DNA from: Actinomycetota bacterium
Lineage (GTDB): Bacteria; Actinomycetota; Acidimicrobiia; Acidimicrobiales; Ilumatobacteraceae
Assembly: GCA_029978335.1 (NCBI GenBank)
Contig: JAPOJQ010000003.1
Coordinates: forward strand, 51,675-115,674
DNA length: 64,000 bases
Direction of reading: 5' to 3'
Each line of letters opens with the position of its first letter. The first letter of the stretch is position 1. Made by a program: the position numbers and the translations under genes. The notes below the pieces were generated by a model. That model saw only the letters and a list, made by a program, of their open reading frames with translations. It had not been told where the DNA came from and searched no databases. Below are positions 1 to 10,453 of this stretch, one piece after another.

Positions 1-317
1 ACCTTCACGCCCGCTGCGGTACACGCATCGACCACCTCATTGATATTCGACATATGGATGGTGAAGTAGCGATAACCGGTGCCGTGTTGGATGCCACCCG
101 TGGCTGGGCGAGCCTCAGGCGTTGACTCGAAGCACACGAGTTTGATGAGCGAATCGCCGCACCTGAGACGGTGCATCGTGCCGCCACCGCCAAGTGGCAT
201 CGGCATGTCCCCTTCGTGCACCATGCCGAGCAGATCTCGATAGAAGGCCAACGCCCGATCCGAATCCGTCACCACGATGCCGAGGTCAATCGCACGCTGC
301 TGATGTTCGATGGTCAT
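1..317 (-). CDS. VOC/glyoxalase family protein (3' end runs off window start)
   Basis: Reverse-strand translation MTIEHQQRAIDLGIVVTDSDRALAFYRDLLGMVHEGDMPMPLGGGGTMHRL...; typical VOC fold motif. No stop before the window edge. TATGGT -10 at 329..324, 6 nt upstream of ATG. Confidence 0.8.
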   Translation of the reverse strand, partial: MTIEHQQRAIDLGIVVTDSDRALAFYRDLLGMVHEGDMPMPLGGGGTMHRLRCGDSLIKLVCFESTPEARPATGGIQHGTGYRYFTIHMSNINEVVDACTAAGVK

Positions 318-323
318 GCACGC

Positions 324-342
324 ACCATAGGCGACCTACATT
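324..342. promoter_or_regulatory. divergent leaderless -10 elements (VOC gene / acyl-CoA dehydrogenase)
   Basis: Minus TATGGT 329..324 (6 nt to ATG 317); plus TACATT 337..342 (6 nt to ATG 349). Confidence 0.55.
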
Positions 343-348
343 TCAGGA

Positions 349-1483
<1,135 letters not shown>

Positions 1484-1494
<11 letters not shown>

Positions 1495-2710
1495 GCGTGA
1501 CCGGCAGCGAGGTCACGCTGCGGCTCAACAGGGTTTCTGGGAACACGACTGACTCAGGATCGTGTGCCATGTCAGGGAAGCGTCGCACCAGCGCACCAAT
1601 CGCCACTTCGGCCTCGAGTCGGGCGAGCGCCGCTCCCAAACAGAAATGAATGCCGTACCCGAAGCCCAGATGATGCCGGGCGTTGCCCCGTGCGAGGTCG
1701 AGTCGATGTGGTTCGTCGAACACCGCCGGGTCACGGTTGGCACCCATCACCCCGAGCAGCACCGTCTGGCCCGGCTCGAACGACTCGCCACCGCGCTCGT
1801 GGCCTTCGCCAACGACACGAACCATCACCTTGGTCGAGCCATCAAAACGATGGAGTTCCTCGATCGCTTGGGTGATCATTGTTGGGTCGTCAACGAGGCG
1901 ACGGCGCTCATCAGGATGCGACATCAGCGAACGCATCGAGTTCGTCACCAAGGTCGTCGTCGTCTCATGACCGCCGAAGAGCAACATGGTGCACGCCCCG
2001 ACCAACTCATCTGACGCCAACCCAGCGCCGTCGGGATCGTCTTCGGTCACAGCGATCAGCGCCGACACGAGATTGTCCTCACGATGATGCCGATAACGGT
2101 CGATCAATGCAGCGAAGTAGTTCGAGAATCGTTCGCTACCCGCAGCCGCCACCGCTGCACGTCCCGCACGATCCGGACTCCCGAAGACGATCGCTGAGAG
2201 TTGATCGCTCCAGTGTTTGAAATCTTCACGGTCCTCGGCCGGCACACCGAGCAACTCGGCAATGACGATCGCCGGCAATGGGAACGTCACATCGCGAACG
2301 AGATCAACGTCATCGCGATCCTCGATCCCGTCCAACAACTCGTCGACGATCGCTTCGATCCGAGGGCGTAAGCCAACCAGCCTCGCCGGTGTGAACGCCC
2401 GCCGCAACGGCTCACGAAGCCGAGTGTGATCAGGCGGATCATGAAACACCATCCATCCTCGAAGCAGCTCGATCGTCGATCCCAGCGTTTCACGGTTGGC
2501 GTCGCTGAGTCGACGCTCCATCGGTGTCAGCCGATCGCTCGACAACCGGAGGTCGCGAAACCCTTCATTGACCGAAGCATGCTCAGCAACGATCCACGCA
2601 CGATGACGCTCCAGCCAGACAGGACGCCCGTGCGAACGCAACTCTGCGAACACCGGGTGCGGGTCGCGCACCACGCTCGGATCCAACAGATCAACAGTGC
2701 TCGTGATCAC
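1484..2710 (-). CDS. cytochrome P450
   Basis: I-helix GGHETTTT, K-helix EELHRFDG, heme motif FGYGIHFCLGAALARLE. GTG start at 2710 forms a GTGA junction with the upstream thiolase; the longer ORF is spurious. Confidence 0.93.
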
Positions 2711-3840
2711 GACGGCGCCCCCAATAAGGCCACCACGCAGGCATTGCCATCGACGCCCGCCGCCCCACCGCCCATCGTCTCGAGCAACGCGACGCGCGCG
2801 CCCTCGACTTGGCGCGGGCCGGCCGCTCCTCGCAGCTGCCACACGAGTTCAGCGGCCTGAGCGAGACCGGTCGCCCCAAGCGGATGCCCGCGCGACAACA
2901 ACCCCCCGCTCGGGTTAATCGGGCGTCGGCCGCCAAGGGCAGTCTCCCCGCTGCCGGCAAGATCTCCGGCGGTACCTGGCGCCGCAAGTCCGAGTGCCTC
3001 GGTGGTCAGAATCTCCCCGATCGTGAACGCATCGTGCATCTCCGCAACATCAACGTCCTCGGGACCACGACCGGACTGTTCCCAGACGTTCGCAGCAGCC
3101 GCAGCCACTGTTCGCATACTCCACGGCTCGTCACCTGCGGCATCCCACATCGGCCCGGAGACGAACGAACTCGCAAGGAACGGCACCGCTCCAGGATCGG
3201 TATCGACACCCACGACGACCGCAGCGGCACCATCGGTCATTGGACAGCACTGCAACAAGGTCAGCGGGCCAGCAATCGGCCGCGAGGCGAGCACCTGCTC
3301 GAACGACGGTGGAGTCCCACCGAGGTGCGCTCGTGGGTTCAATGAACCGGCGAACTTGTTCTTCACTGCGATGTGGGCCAACACGCTCGCGTCAAGGCCG
3401 TGAGCGTCCAAGTACCGGTTCGCTTGCATCGCGTACAGCGCCGGCAGGGCGAGCCCAGCCCGACCCTCAGGGTCGGTTGGTTCGGGCACGATCGGGCCAT
3501 CAAACACCACCGAGAGCTGTTCCACCCCCACTGCGAGAACCCGGCGATGAACCCCGGTCCTCACTGCGCGCTGGGCTTCGTGTAGGGCCACGGTGCCGCT
3601 CGCGCAGGCCGCCTCGATGCGATAGACGGGAATACCCGCAAGGCCAACACCGGCGAGCACCCGGTTGGCGATACCTGGCGGGCCAAACACCGAACCCACA
3701 TATGCAGCATCGATGTCGCTCGGTGTCAACCCGGCGTCATCGAGCGCTTCGATCACCGCCGTCCACGCCAACGATTCGATGCGTTCGGTCGGAAAACGTC
3801 CGAAGCCGGATGTCCCAACACCAACGATTGCCGGATTCAC
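2707..3840 (-). CDS. thiolase / SCP2-type acetyl-CoA acetyltransferase (lipid-transfer protein-like)
   Basis: EAACASGTVALHEA nucleophile region, GGLLSRGHPLGATGLAQ C-terminal motif. Confidence 0.9.
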   Translation of the reverse strand: MNPAIVGVGTSGFGRFPTERIESLAWTAVIEALDDAGLTPSDIDAAYVGSVFGPPGIANRVLAGVGLAGIPVYRIEAACASGTVALHEAQRAVRTGVHRRVLAVGVEQLSVVFDGPIVPEPTDPEGRAGLALPALYAMQANRYLDAHGLDASVLAHIAVKNKFAGSLNPRAHLGGTPPSFEQVLASRPIAGPLTLLQCCPMTDGAAAVVVGVDTDPGAVPFLASSFVSGPMWDAAGDEPWSMRTVAAAAANVWEQSGRGPEDVDVAEMHDAFTIGEILTTEALGLAAPGTAGDLAGSGETALGGRRPINPSGGLLSRGHPLGATGLAQAAELVWQLRGAAGPRQVEGARVALLETMGGGAAGVDGNACVVALLGAPS

Positions 3841-4190
3841 GGCCCCACCACCACGTCACCATCATCGCTGCCGACGATCTGCACCGCCGTACCCGGCGCG
3901 AGTTCACCGGTCGGGTGCAACCGGGCGAGAATCCGCGGGCCGTCGTGAAGATCAACCTGGGCCAATGTGAACGGCGGTAGGCGATGCCCGATCGGTAGGT
4001 GCACATCAGTTGATGACCACACGATGCCGCCCGGACCGAAGGCTTCGGGTTCACATGATCCGAGACACGCAGCGCACCGCTCGCGTACCCACGCATCAGG
4101 CCGTCCGCACGACTGACATCGACTGCCGTGCACACGGCACTCGACCACTACGGGGCGGGGATCTGCCGGCTCGACCGGTACCGAACTCAC
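3837..4190 (-). CDS. DUF35 / OB-fold zinc-ribbon acyl-CoA-associated protein
   Basis: CQSC...CAAC zinc ribbon followed by an OB-fold-like segment; 4-nt overlap with thiolase. GTG start at 4190. Confidence 0.82.
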   Translation of the reverse strand: MSSVPVEPADPRPVVVECRVHGSRCQSCGRPDAWVRERCAACLGSCEPEAFGPGGIVWSSTDVHLPIGHRLPPFTLAQVDLHDGPRILARLHPTGELAPGTAVQIVGSDDGDVVVGP

Positions 4191-4196
4191 ACCTCC

Positions 4197-4206
4197 ACCC
4201 TAGAGT
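4197..4206. promoter_or_regulatory. putative bidirectional promoter core (overlapping TANNNT -10 elements)
   Basis: ACCCTAGAGT: minus-strand TAGGGT (4202..4197) lies 6 nt from GTG of the DUF35 gene; plus-strand TAGAGT (4201..4206) lies 8 nt from ATG 4215. Confidence 0.55.
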
Positions 4207-4214
4207 CGACTGCC

Positions 4215-5789
4215 ATGGATGTGCGAAGCCTCATGCGGCAATCCGCCCGACTGAACGCGCAACGAACCGCCGTGGTTCACGTTGCTCCGGAAGGCACTCG
4301 ACGACTCACTTTCGCCGAAGCATGGTCACGCGGCCTGCGGATGGCGAATGCGCTTCGCTCGCTCGGCCTCCAACCAGGCGATCGAATCGGGGTTCTCGAA
4401 GATAATTCGATCGGTGCCCAAGACTTCTTTGCCGGCGCCGCTGCTGGTGGATTCGTGCGCGTGCCGCTGTACGCCCGCAATGCACCCGAAAGCCATCTGC
4501 ACATGCTCGACCACACCGGTTGCCGAGCGGTGGTCGTTGCGAGCCACTACGCCAACGAGATCGAAGCGTTGCGATCATCGCTGCCGGCACTCGAGCACCT
4601 CATCATTCGTGGCGACGATTACGAAGACTGGCTGGCGAGCTTTCCCGATACCGACCCGGATGTCGACATCGATCCCGACGATTGGTACATCATCCGCCAC
4701 ACCGGTGGTACCACCGGAAAGCCAAAGGGTGTGGCGTACAGCCATCGATCATGGTTAGCCGCTGGGCGTGACTGGTTTTACAACTTCCCGCCCATGATCG
4801 CTGGCGAGTCGTGTCTTCACGTCGGTCCCATCTCTCACGGGTCGGGCTACCTCTACACCCCGACATGGTTGAGCGGTGGCACCAACGTCATGCTCGACCA
4901 CTTCGATCCTGCCGAAACCATCGAGGTGATGGAGCGTGAACGAATCGGCTACATGTTTGCCGTGCCCGCCATGCTCAACGCCCTCGCGCGCGAGTCAAGT
5001 GCGGCCCAGCGAGACTGGTCGGCGCTCAAGGTGCTCCAGATCGGTGGTGCACCAATTGCCGATGAAACGGCGCTGCTCGCTCGCGAGGTCTTTGGCATGG
5101 TCCTCTATCAGGGCTACGGCCAGACCGAGGCGGTGCCGGTGTGCATGATGGGCCCTGAGGAGTGGTTCTCTGAGGTTCCAGGGTCGAATCCGCTGCGCTC
5201 CACGGGTCGGGCGTTGCCCTTCGCATTGCTCGATATCCGCGATCCGGAGGACTCGGCTATGTCGCTCCCAATCGGGGCCGAAGGCGAGATCGCCATTCGA
5301 TGCGATGGTCAGATGACGGGCTTTTGGAATAACGACGAGGCGACCGGCGAACGAATGACCGCTGATGGTTTCGTCCTCACCGGCGATATCGGTCGGCTTG
5401 ACGACAACGGCTATTTGTACGTGCTCGACCGTAAGGACGACATGATCATCTCGGGCGGTTTCAATATCTGGCCGGCAGAACTCGAGAACGTGATCGCTGA
5501 CCATCCCGACGTTGTCGAGGTCGCCGTATTTGCCGCACCACACGAACGTTGGGGCGAAACACCGGCTGCGGTGTGCGTCGTTGCGTCATCTCCGGATGAC
5601 GCAACCCGTGACCGCATCGCAGCAGAAATTCGTGACCTGTGCACCGAACGCCTCGGCTCGTACAAGAAGCCCGGCATCGTGGAGGTTCGGAGCGAACCAT
5701 TGCCGAAGAGCCCTGTGGGCAAAGTGCAACGACGGGCCTTGCGCGAGCCCTACTGGGCGAACATGGACCGTCGTGTGGGTGGCACGTGA
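4215..5789 (+). CDS. AMP-dependent acyl-CoA synthetase/ligase
   Basis: AMP-binding motif HTGGTTGKPKGV, YGQTE, LTGDIG, KDDMIISGGFNIWP. ATG 4215 chosen from the conserved start and the -10 position. Confidence 0.92.
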   Translation: MDVRSLMRQSARLNAQRTAVVHVAPEGTRRLTFAEAWSRGLRMANALRSLGLQPGDRIGVLEDNSIGAQDFFAGAAAGGFVRVPLYARNAPESHLHMLDHTGCRAVVVASHYANEIEALRSSLPALEHLIIRGDDYEDWLASFPDTDPDVDIDPDDWYIIRHTGGTTGKPKGVAYSHRSWLAAGRDWFYNFPPMIAGESCLHVGPISHGSGYLYTPTWLSGGTNVMLDHFDPAETIEVMERERIGYMFAVPAMLNALARESSAAQRDWSALKVLQIGGAPIADETALLAREVFGMVLYQGYGQTEAVPVCMMGPEEWFSEVPGSNPLRSTGRALPFALLDIRDPEDSAMSLPIGAEGEIAIRCDGQMTGFWNNDEATGERMTADGFVLTGDIGRLDDNGYLYVLDRKDDMIISGGFNIWPAELENVIADHPDVVEVAVFAAPHERWGETPAAVCVVASSPDDATRDRIAAEIRDLCTERLGSYKKPGIVEVRSEPLPKSPVGKVQRRALREPYWANMDRRVGGT

Positions 5790-6721
5790 CCAACGTTCTC
5801 TTTCTCACCGACACTGTTGCGGCTCGCCGGCGGGCCGATATCCAAGCGGTAGCGCCGGAAATGGAACTCATTGAGCTCGTCGGCGATGAACTCCCAAGCG
5901 ACGATGACCTCGCCCGTATTACCCACGCGTTCTTCTCCGCCGACGCATGGCCAGAACGCAGCGGTGTCTTTTTGAAGGTGTGCCTCACCGCACCGCACCT
6001 GCGATGGCTCCACGCCTTCTCCGCAGGTTCAGATCATCCGGTATTCACTCGGTTTGCCGAGCGTGGCATCACGGTGGGCTTCACCCCAGGTGGTTCCGCC
6101 CCGGCGATCGCCCAGACCGTCATGTTGATGACGCTTGCTCTCGTACGTGGCATGCCAGAACTGCACGATGCTCAGCAACGCCGAGCATGGGAACCAGCGT
6201 GGACGCGTGACCTCGGCGACCTCACCGTCGGCATTCTCGGCATGGGATCGATTGGGGCAGAAACGGCCCGACTCCTCTCGCCAACCGGAGCGCGGGTCAT
6301 CGGTATTCGCCGCACACCGACTGGTGACGAACCGTGCACGACGTGGGGTGAGGATCGGCGCGATGAACTGCTGGCGATCGCCGATGTCGTCGTGGCATCG
6401 ATGCCACTCACCGATGCCACCCGCCATTCGATCGCTGCCAGGGAGTTTGCGCTGATGCAACCCGGAACGATCTTCATCAACGTCGGTCGCGGCGAGTGCG
6501 TCGTGGAGGCTGACCTCATCGCTGCGCTTGAGTCGGGCCACCTCGCTGGCGCCGGCCTCGACGTATTCGCGGTCGAACCCTTGCCGCAGGACAGTCCGCT
6601 GTGGTCGATGCAACGGGTGATCGTGTGGCCGCACGCGTCGGGTCTCACCGACCGCTCAGCCCGTCGGGCGGAGGACGCGTTCATCGCTCATCTCGAGCGG
6701 ACGATCCAGAACCAAGAGTGA
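5786..6721 (+). CDS. D-isomer-specific 2-hydroxyacid dehydrogenase (NAD-binding)
   Basis: GILGMGSIGAETARLL Rossmann motif, FINVGRGECVVEADLIAALESGHLAGAGLDVFAVEPLP. GTGA junction with upstream CDS. Confidence 0.9.
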   Translation: MTNVLFLTDTVAARRRADIQAVAPEMELIELVGDELPSDDDLARITHAFFSADAWPERSGVFLKVCLTAPHLRWLHAFSAGSDHPVFTRFAERGITVGFTPGGSAPAIAQTVMLMTLALVRGMPELHDAQQRRAWEPAWTRDLGDLTVGILGMGSIGAETARLLSPTGARVIGIRRTPTGDEPCTTWGEDRRDELLAIADVVVASMPLTDATRHSIAAREFALMQPGTIFINVGRGECVVEADLIAALESGHLAGAGLDVFAVEPLPQDSPLWSMQRVIVWPHASGLTDRSARRAEDAFIAHLERTIQNQE

Positions 6722-6752
6722 TCACGGCTGAGGGCGCGCACCCCCTCAGCAC

Positions 6753-7376
6753 ATGTACACGCTCTGTTGGTCACCAAAGGGTGGATCGGGAACCACCGTC
6801 ACCGCTGCCACCATCGCGCTCGCTGCGCCGTCGGCAACGCTCGTCGACCTCGCAGGAGATGCACCCGGCGTGCTCGGTCTGAGTGCCGGCGGCGATGGCG
6901 TATTCGACTGGATGCGGTCGGGAGCAGATCCGAACCGCCTCGACGATCTCACCATCGACATCGACAACACCCACCACCTCTGGCCGACCGGCCGAGGGGG
7001 CGCCGTCCCGGCACGGCGCTGGTCAGTGCTCGCCGACTGCCTTGCCGAACGCATGGACGTCGTCGTTGATGCCGGCACCACTCGCCGACCCCCAGCTCCG
7101 CTCCTACAACGGGCCAGTCGACGATTGATGATCCTGCGACCGTGTTACCTCGCGCTGCGCGCAGCCAGCGAAGCCGGTGTCGCGCCCGATGGCATCATCG
7201 TCATCAACGAGGCCGGTAGGGCGCTGTCGAGCAACGATGTGCAAGGTTGCCTCGGTGCACAAGTCATCGCCGAAGTGATGGTCGATCCGAGCGTGGCGAG
7301 AGCCGTCGATGCCGGGCTCTTGAGCTGTCGGTCGCCGCGCTCGCTTGCGCCGATCCAACGATTGAGCACCACATGA
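6753..7376 (+). CDS. TadZ/CpaE/Ssd-like MinD-family protein of Tad locus (atypical P-loop)
   Basis: N-terminal KGGSGTTVTAATIALA (deviant Walker A without the P-loop Lys), MDVVVDAGTTRRP; immediately precedes tadA with an ATGA overlap. Confidence 0.7.
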   Translation: MYTLCWSPKGGSGTTVTAATIALAAPSATLVDLAGDAPGVLGLSAGGDGVFDWMRSGADPNRLDDLTIDIDNTHHLWPTGRGGAVPARRWSVLADCLAERMDVVVDAGTTRRPPAPLLQRASRRLMILRPCYLALRAASEAGVAPDGIIVINEAGRALSSNDVQGCLGAQVIAEVMVDPSVARAVDAGLLSCRSPRSLAPIQRLSTT

Positions 7377-8464
7377 CCACCATGCTCGATGCCATCGTCG
7401 CCGCGATCGATCACCAACCAGGAATGAGCACGACGGAACTTCACGCTCGAGCCGAACGCAGCGTCGCACGCCACCTCCCCCTTGCGAGCGCCGAGGACCG
7501 CCGATCAGCGGTCGACGCTGCGCTTGACCGACTGAACGGTCGCGGCCCCATCGATCGTTTGCTTGCCGACCCCGACGTTGACGAAGTCATCGTCCACGCC
7601 GGTGGCGAACTGTGGGTTGACCGGGCCGGATGCCTCTCCCCAGCGGGGTCAATTTCAACGAGCGACACGAGCCGTTTCCTCGAGCGGGCACTCGCACCGC
7701 TCGGCCGACGCCTCGATCGAACCACCCCCATCGTGGATGCACGGCTCGATGACGGCACACGGCTCTGCGCTGCGATCGCCCCAGTTGCCGTAGCCGGCAC
7801 CGAAGTGTCGCTCCGACGGCATCGTGTCGGCACCCTGCACGTACACGACTTTGCGCCTGAGCCAGTCTGCGAGATGGTCGCCACGCTGCTCGAGCGACGC
7901 AGCAACATCGTCGTCACGGGTGCGACGAGTTCGGGAAAGACATCGCTCCTCGCCTGCCTCATCACCGATCGCCTCCGTGCCGGGGAACGCATCGTTCTCC
8001 TCGAAGACACTGCTGAAATCAGTGCTCACGGTCACCTCGTGCGCCTCGAAGCCCGCCCGAGATCACCCGAAGGCACCGCTGCCATTTCACTCGACGAGTT
8101 GCTCGTCACCGCATTGCGTTTGCGGCCCGACCGATTGGTGGTCGGCGAAATCAGAGGTGACGAGGTCATCACGCTCGTGCAGGCGATGAATACCGGTCAT
8201 GACGGGTCGATGGCGACCTGCCATGCCAATGGACCGGCCGATGCCATCCACCGACTCTCCCAGCTCGTCCTGCGTGCTGCACCCGGATGGCCAATGCCTG
8301 CCATCGTTGACCAATTGCATCGCTCGATTGATGCAATCGTCCACCTCGGCCGGGGCACGCACGGCAGACGGCAGATCTTGTCGATCAGCGAGCCAGATGG
8401 CGTCGATGTGCGACCGCTCACCGATCACGAGCGAGTGATCGCCTCACCGCAGCGATTGCGATGA
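7373..8464 (+). CDS. tadA: TadA/CpaF-type secretion ATPase
   Basis: Walker A VVTGATSSGKTSLLA, LLEDTAE, RLRPDRLVVGEIRGDE, TGHDGSMATCHAN. Confidence 0.93.
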   Translation: MTTMLDAIVAAIDHQPGMSTTELHARAERSVARHLPLASAEDRRSAVDAALDRLNGRGPIDRLLADPDVDEVIVHAGGELWVDRAGCLSPAGSISTSDTSRFLERALAPLGRRLDRTTPIVDARLDDGTRLCAAIAPVAVAGTEVSLRRHRVGTLHVHDFAPEPVCEMVATLLERRSNIVVTGATSSGKTSLLACLITDRLRAGERIVLLEDTAEISAHGHLVRLEARPRSPEGTAAISLDELLVTALRLRPDRLVVGEIRGDEVITLVQAMNTGHDGSMATCHANGPADAIHRLSQLVLRAAPGWPMPAIVDQLHRSIDAIVHLGRGTHGRRQILSISEPDGVDVRPLTDHERVIASPQRLR

Positions 8465-9516
8465 CCGTGCTCCGCGCCATGGTGGTCGGCATCGCCGCAC
8501 ACCGGCTCCTCGTTGCTCGCCCCGAACCGAGACGACCGTGGCGGCCAACGAACCGACACACCAGAACCGAGCGACGCGATCCCGCACACGAATGCGACGA
8601 GATCGCTCGGGCATTGCGATCCGGCGCGTCGCTGGCGACCACGATGCACCATCTCGGCATCTCCGCCCAGGGCGATGAGGGCACACTCGCCGACCACGTC
8701 GCACGCGCCATCCCAGATGAAGACGATGCCGACCGCGTGCTCATGCTCCGCCTCGTCGCCACCATCGCCGCCCAAGGCGGCAGCGGTGCCGAAGCGCTTG
8801 ACCGATGTGCGTCGCGGCTTCGGGCCCGAGCTGACGACCGCCGAGAACGACGACTTGCTGCTGCCCCGGCACGGCTGTCGGCTGCGGTGATGACCGTGCT
8901 CCCCTTTGGGGTACTTGCGCTTCTCGCATCGACATCGACGTCGGTTCGAAGCCATCTCGGCCGACCGGCCGGCGCCATCGCCGTCGGCGTCGGTATCGCA
9001 CTCAACGTCGCCGGGTGGTGCTGGATGCGACGAATCATCGCCGATCGCGGTGATTCAGACCTGGCCATATTTGCCGAAGTGCTCGAATCGGTGACCTTGC
9101 ATGTTCGTGCGGGGCTCACCGTGCGCAGCGCCTTGCTGACGACGTTGCACCATGTGGACGGTCTGATGAAAGAACATCTCACCGAATTTGGATGGCGCAT
9201 CGAGCACGGCTGGCTCACGGCCGACGCCTTGGCAGAACTTGGCGAGCGAATCGGACCCGATGCTCGCCAACTCGTCGATGGTGTGATTCGAGCGGAGCGT
9301 TACGGCTCTGCCCTCGCCCCGGTACTCGACCGCATGGTCGACGACATTGATCGAGTGCGGCGCGAGGCATCGCTTCGACGCACCCGAACGCTTCCTGTCC
9401 GGCTCTCTGCCCCGCTCGTCGTGTGCACCCTGCCGTCGTTCGTCCTGCTCGCCGTACTTCCGGCTATCGGCGCCGCGATCGCCGGTCTCGGCACGGGGCC
9501 CCTCAGCAACATCTGA
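8461..9516 (+). CDS. type II secretion F-domain protein, apparent TadB-TadC fusion
   Basis: 351 aa with two tandem GspF-like modules: EIARALRSGAS...GGSGAEALDRCASRLRARADDRRERRLAAAPARLSAAVM and FAEVLESVTLHVRAGLTVRSALL...ERYGSALAPVLDRMVDDIDRVRR. Confidence 0.8.
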   Translation: MTVLRAMVVGIAAHRLLVARPEPRRPWRPTNRHTRTERRDPAHECDEIARALRSGASLATTMHHLGISAQGDEGTLADHVARAIPDEDDADRVLMLRLVATIAAQGGSGAEALDRCASRLRARADDRRERRLAAAPARLSAAVMTVLPFGVLALLASTSTSVRSHLGRPAGAIAVGVGIALNVAGWCWMRRIIADRGDSDLAIFAEVLESVTLHVRAGLTVRSALLTTLHHVDGLMKEHLTEFGWRIEHGWLTADALAELGERIGPDARQLVDGVIRAERYGSALAPVLDRMVDDIDRVRREASLRRTRTLPVRLSAPLVVCTLPSFVLLAVLPAIGAAIAGLGTGPLSNI

Positions 9517-9533
9517 ACTGTGAGGAATCCACT

Positions 9534-9716
9534 ATGTCGACATCGAGACCACTGGCCGGTGACGCGGGTCAAGCGACCACCGAATATGCACTCGTGCTCC
9601 TCGCCGCCGCCTTCGTTGGGCTGCTCGTCATCGGATGGGCAACGACCGGAGCCGGAGCCGAGACCGTCGGGCGGCTCTTTGATCGCATCATGCGAGCCGT
9701 CATCGAACAAACCTGA
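9534..9716 (+). CDS. Flp/DUF4244-like small pilin
   Basis: MSTSRPLAGDAG|QATTEYALVLLAAAFVGLLVIGW: prepilin G|X4-E site plus a single hydrophobic helix; between TadB/C and TadE. Confidence 0.8.
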   Translation: MSTSRPLAGDAGQATTEYALVLLAAAFVGLLVIGWATTGAGAETVGRLFDRIMRAVIEQT

Positions 9717-10047
9717 CGGTGGTCAAGCGACGGTGGAATTCGCACTTGCGCTTGGCGCATTTGTCGCCGTGATCATGATCGCCGTGCAGATGTTGATCGC
9801 CGTCAATGCGCAACTCGACGTCGATCTCATGGCGAGAGAAGCGGCACGCGTGGCCATCCGAGCAGCCGACCCCACCGCAAGCGCCCGGCGCACGGTGACC
9901 GCCCTCGATCGATCGGCAACCGTCGAGGTCACGACCGATGGGCTGCTCGTGACGGTGACTGTGCGCCGATCAACGCCAGGTCTCGCACAACTGGTCGGCC
10001 TTGACACCGTCGAAGGTCGTGTCGTCATGGCACTCGAACCGCCCTAG
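9679..10047 (+). CDS. TadE-like pseudopilin
   Basis: DGG|QATVEFALALGAFVAVIMIAVQMLIAVNAQLDVDLMAREAARVAIRA (TadE signature). Start uncertain: TTG at 9679 overlapping the pilin gene, or later. Confidence 0.72.
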   Translation: MIASCEPSSNKPDGGQATVEFALALGAFVAVIMIAVQMLIAVNAQLDVDLMAREAARVAIRAADPTASARRTVTALDRSATVEVTTDGLLVTVTVRRSTPGLAQLVGLDTVEGRVVMALEPP

Positions 10048-10066
10048 GCCACCTACCCTCACCACC

Positions 10067-10453
10067 ATGATCTGGCACCTCGCGCTCATCGATGACTGGA
10101 CGGCGACACACGCTGACGACGAGTACCGCGTCAGCACGCGAGGGATGACGCTCGAACAGGTGGGCTTCATTCATTGCTCACGACCACACCAAATCGAAGG
10201 GGTCGCCACACGCTTCTACGACGACTGCGGCGAGGTGCTGTTGTTGCAGATCGATCCCGACCGCGTCGGCTCACCGATTATCGATGAACCACCAGCGCCC
10301 GGGATCGATGAACTGTTCCCTCACATCTATGGGCCGCTGCCACGAGCCGCAGTGACCCGAATCGGACTCTGGCAACGCTCAGCAGCCGGTTGGACCCTCG
10401 GTCAGGCAGGACCAGAGAACACGCCGGAGTGGTCTGACCCAGCGCTGGCGTAG
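10067..10453 (+). CDS. DUF952 family protein
   Basis: MIWHLALIDDW...GFIHCSRPHQIEGVATRFY...LLLQIDPDRVGSPIIDE...FPHIYGPLP; TACCCT -10 7 nt upstream of ATG. Confidence 0.82.
   Translation: MIWHLALIDDWTATHADDEYRVSTRGMTLEQVGFIHCSRPHQIEGVATRFYDDCGEVLLLQIDPDRVGSPIIDEPPAPGIDELFPHIYGPLPRAAVTRIGLWQRSAAGWTLGQAGPENTPEWSDPALA

Noticed and set aside
2711-2842. N-terminal extension of the P450 ORF (MAAARSGRPAPSRG...)
   Set aside because: Lies inside the thiolase gene, Arg/Gly-rich shadow translation; GTG at 2710 gives a standard GTGA junction.
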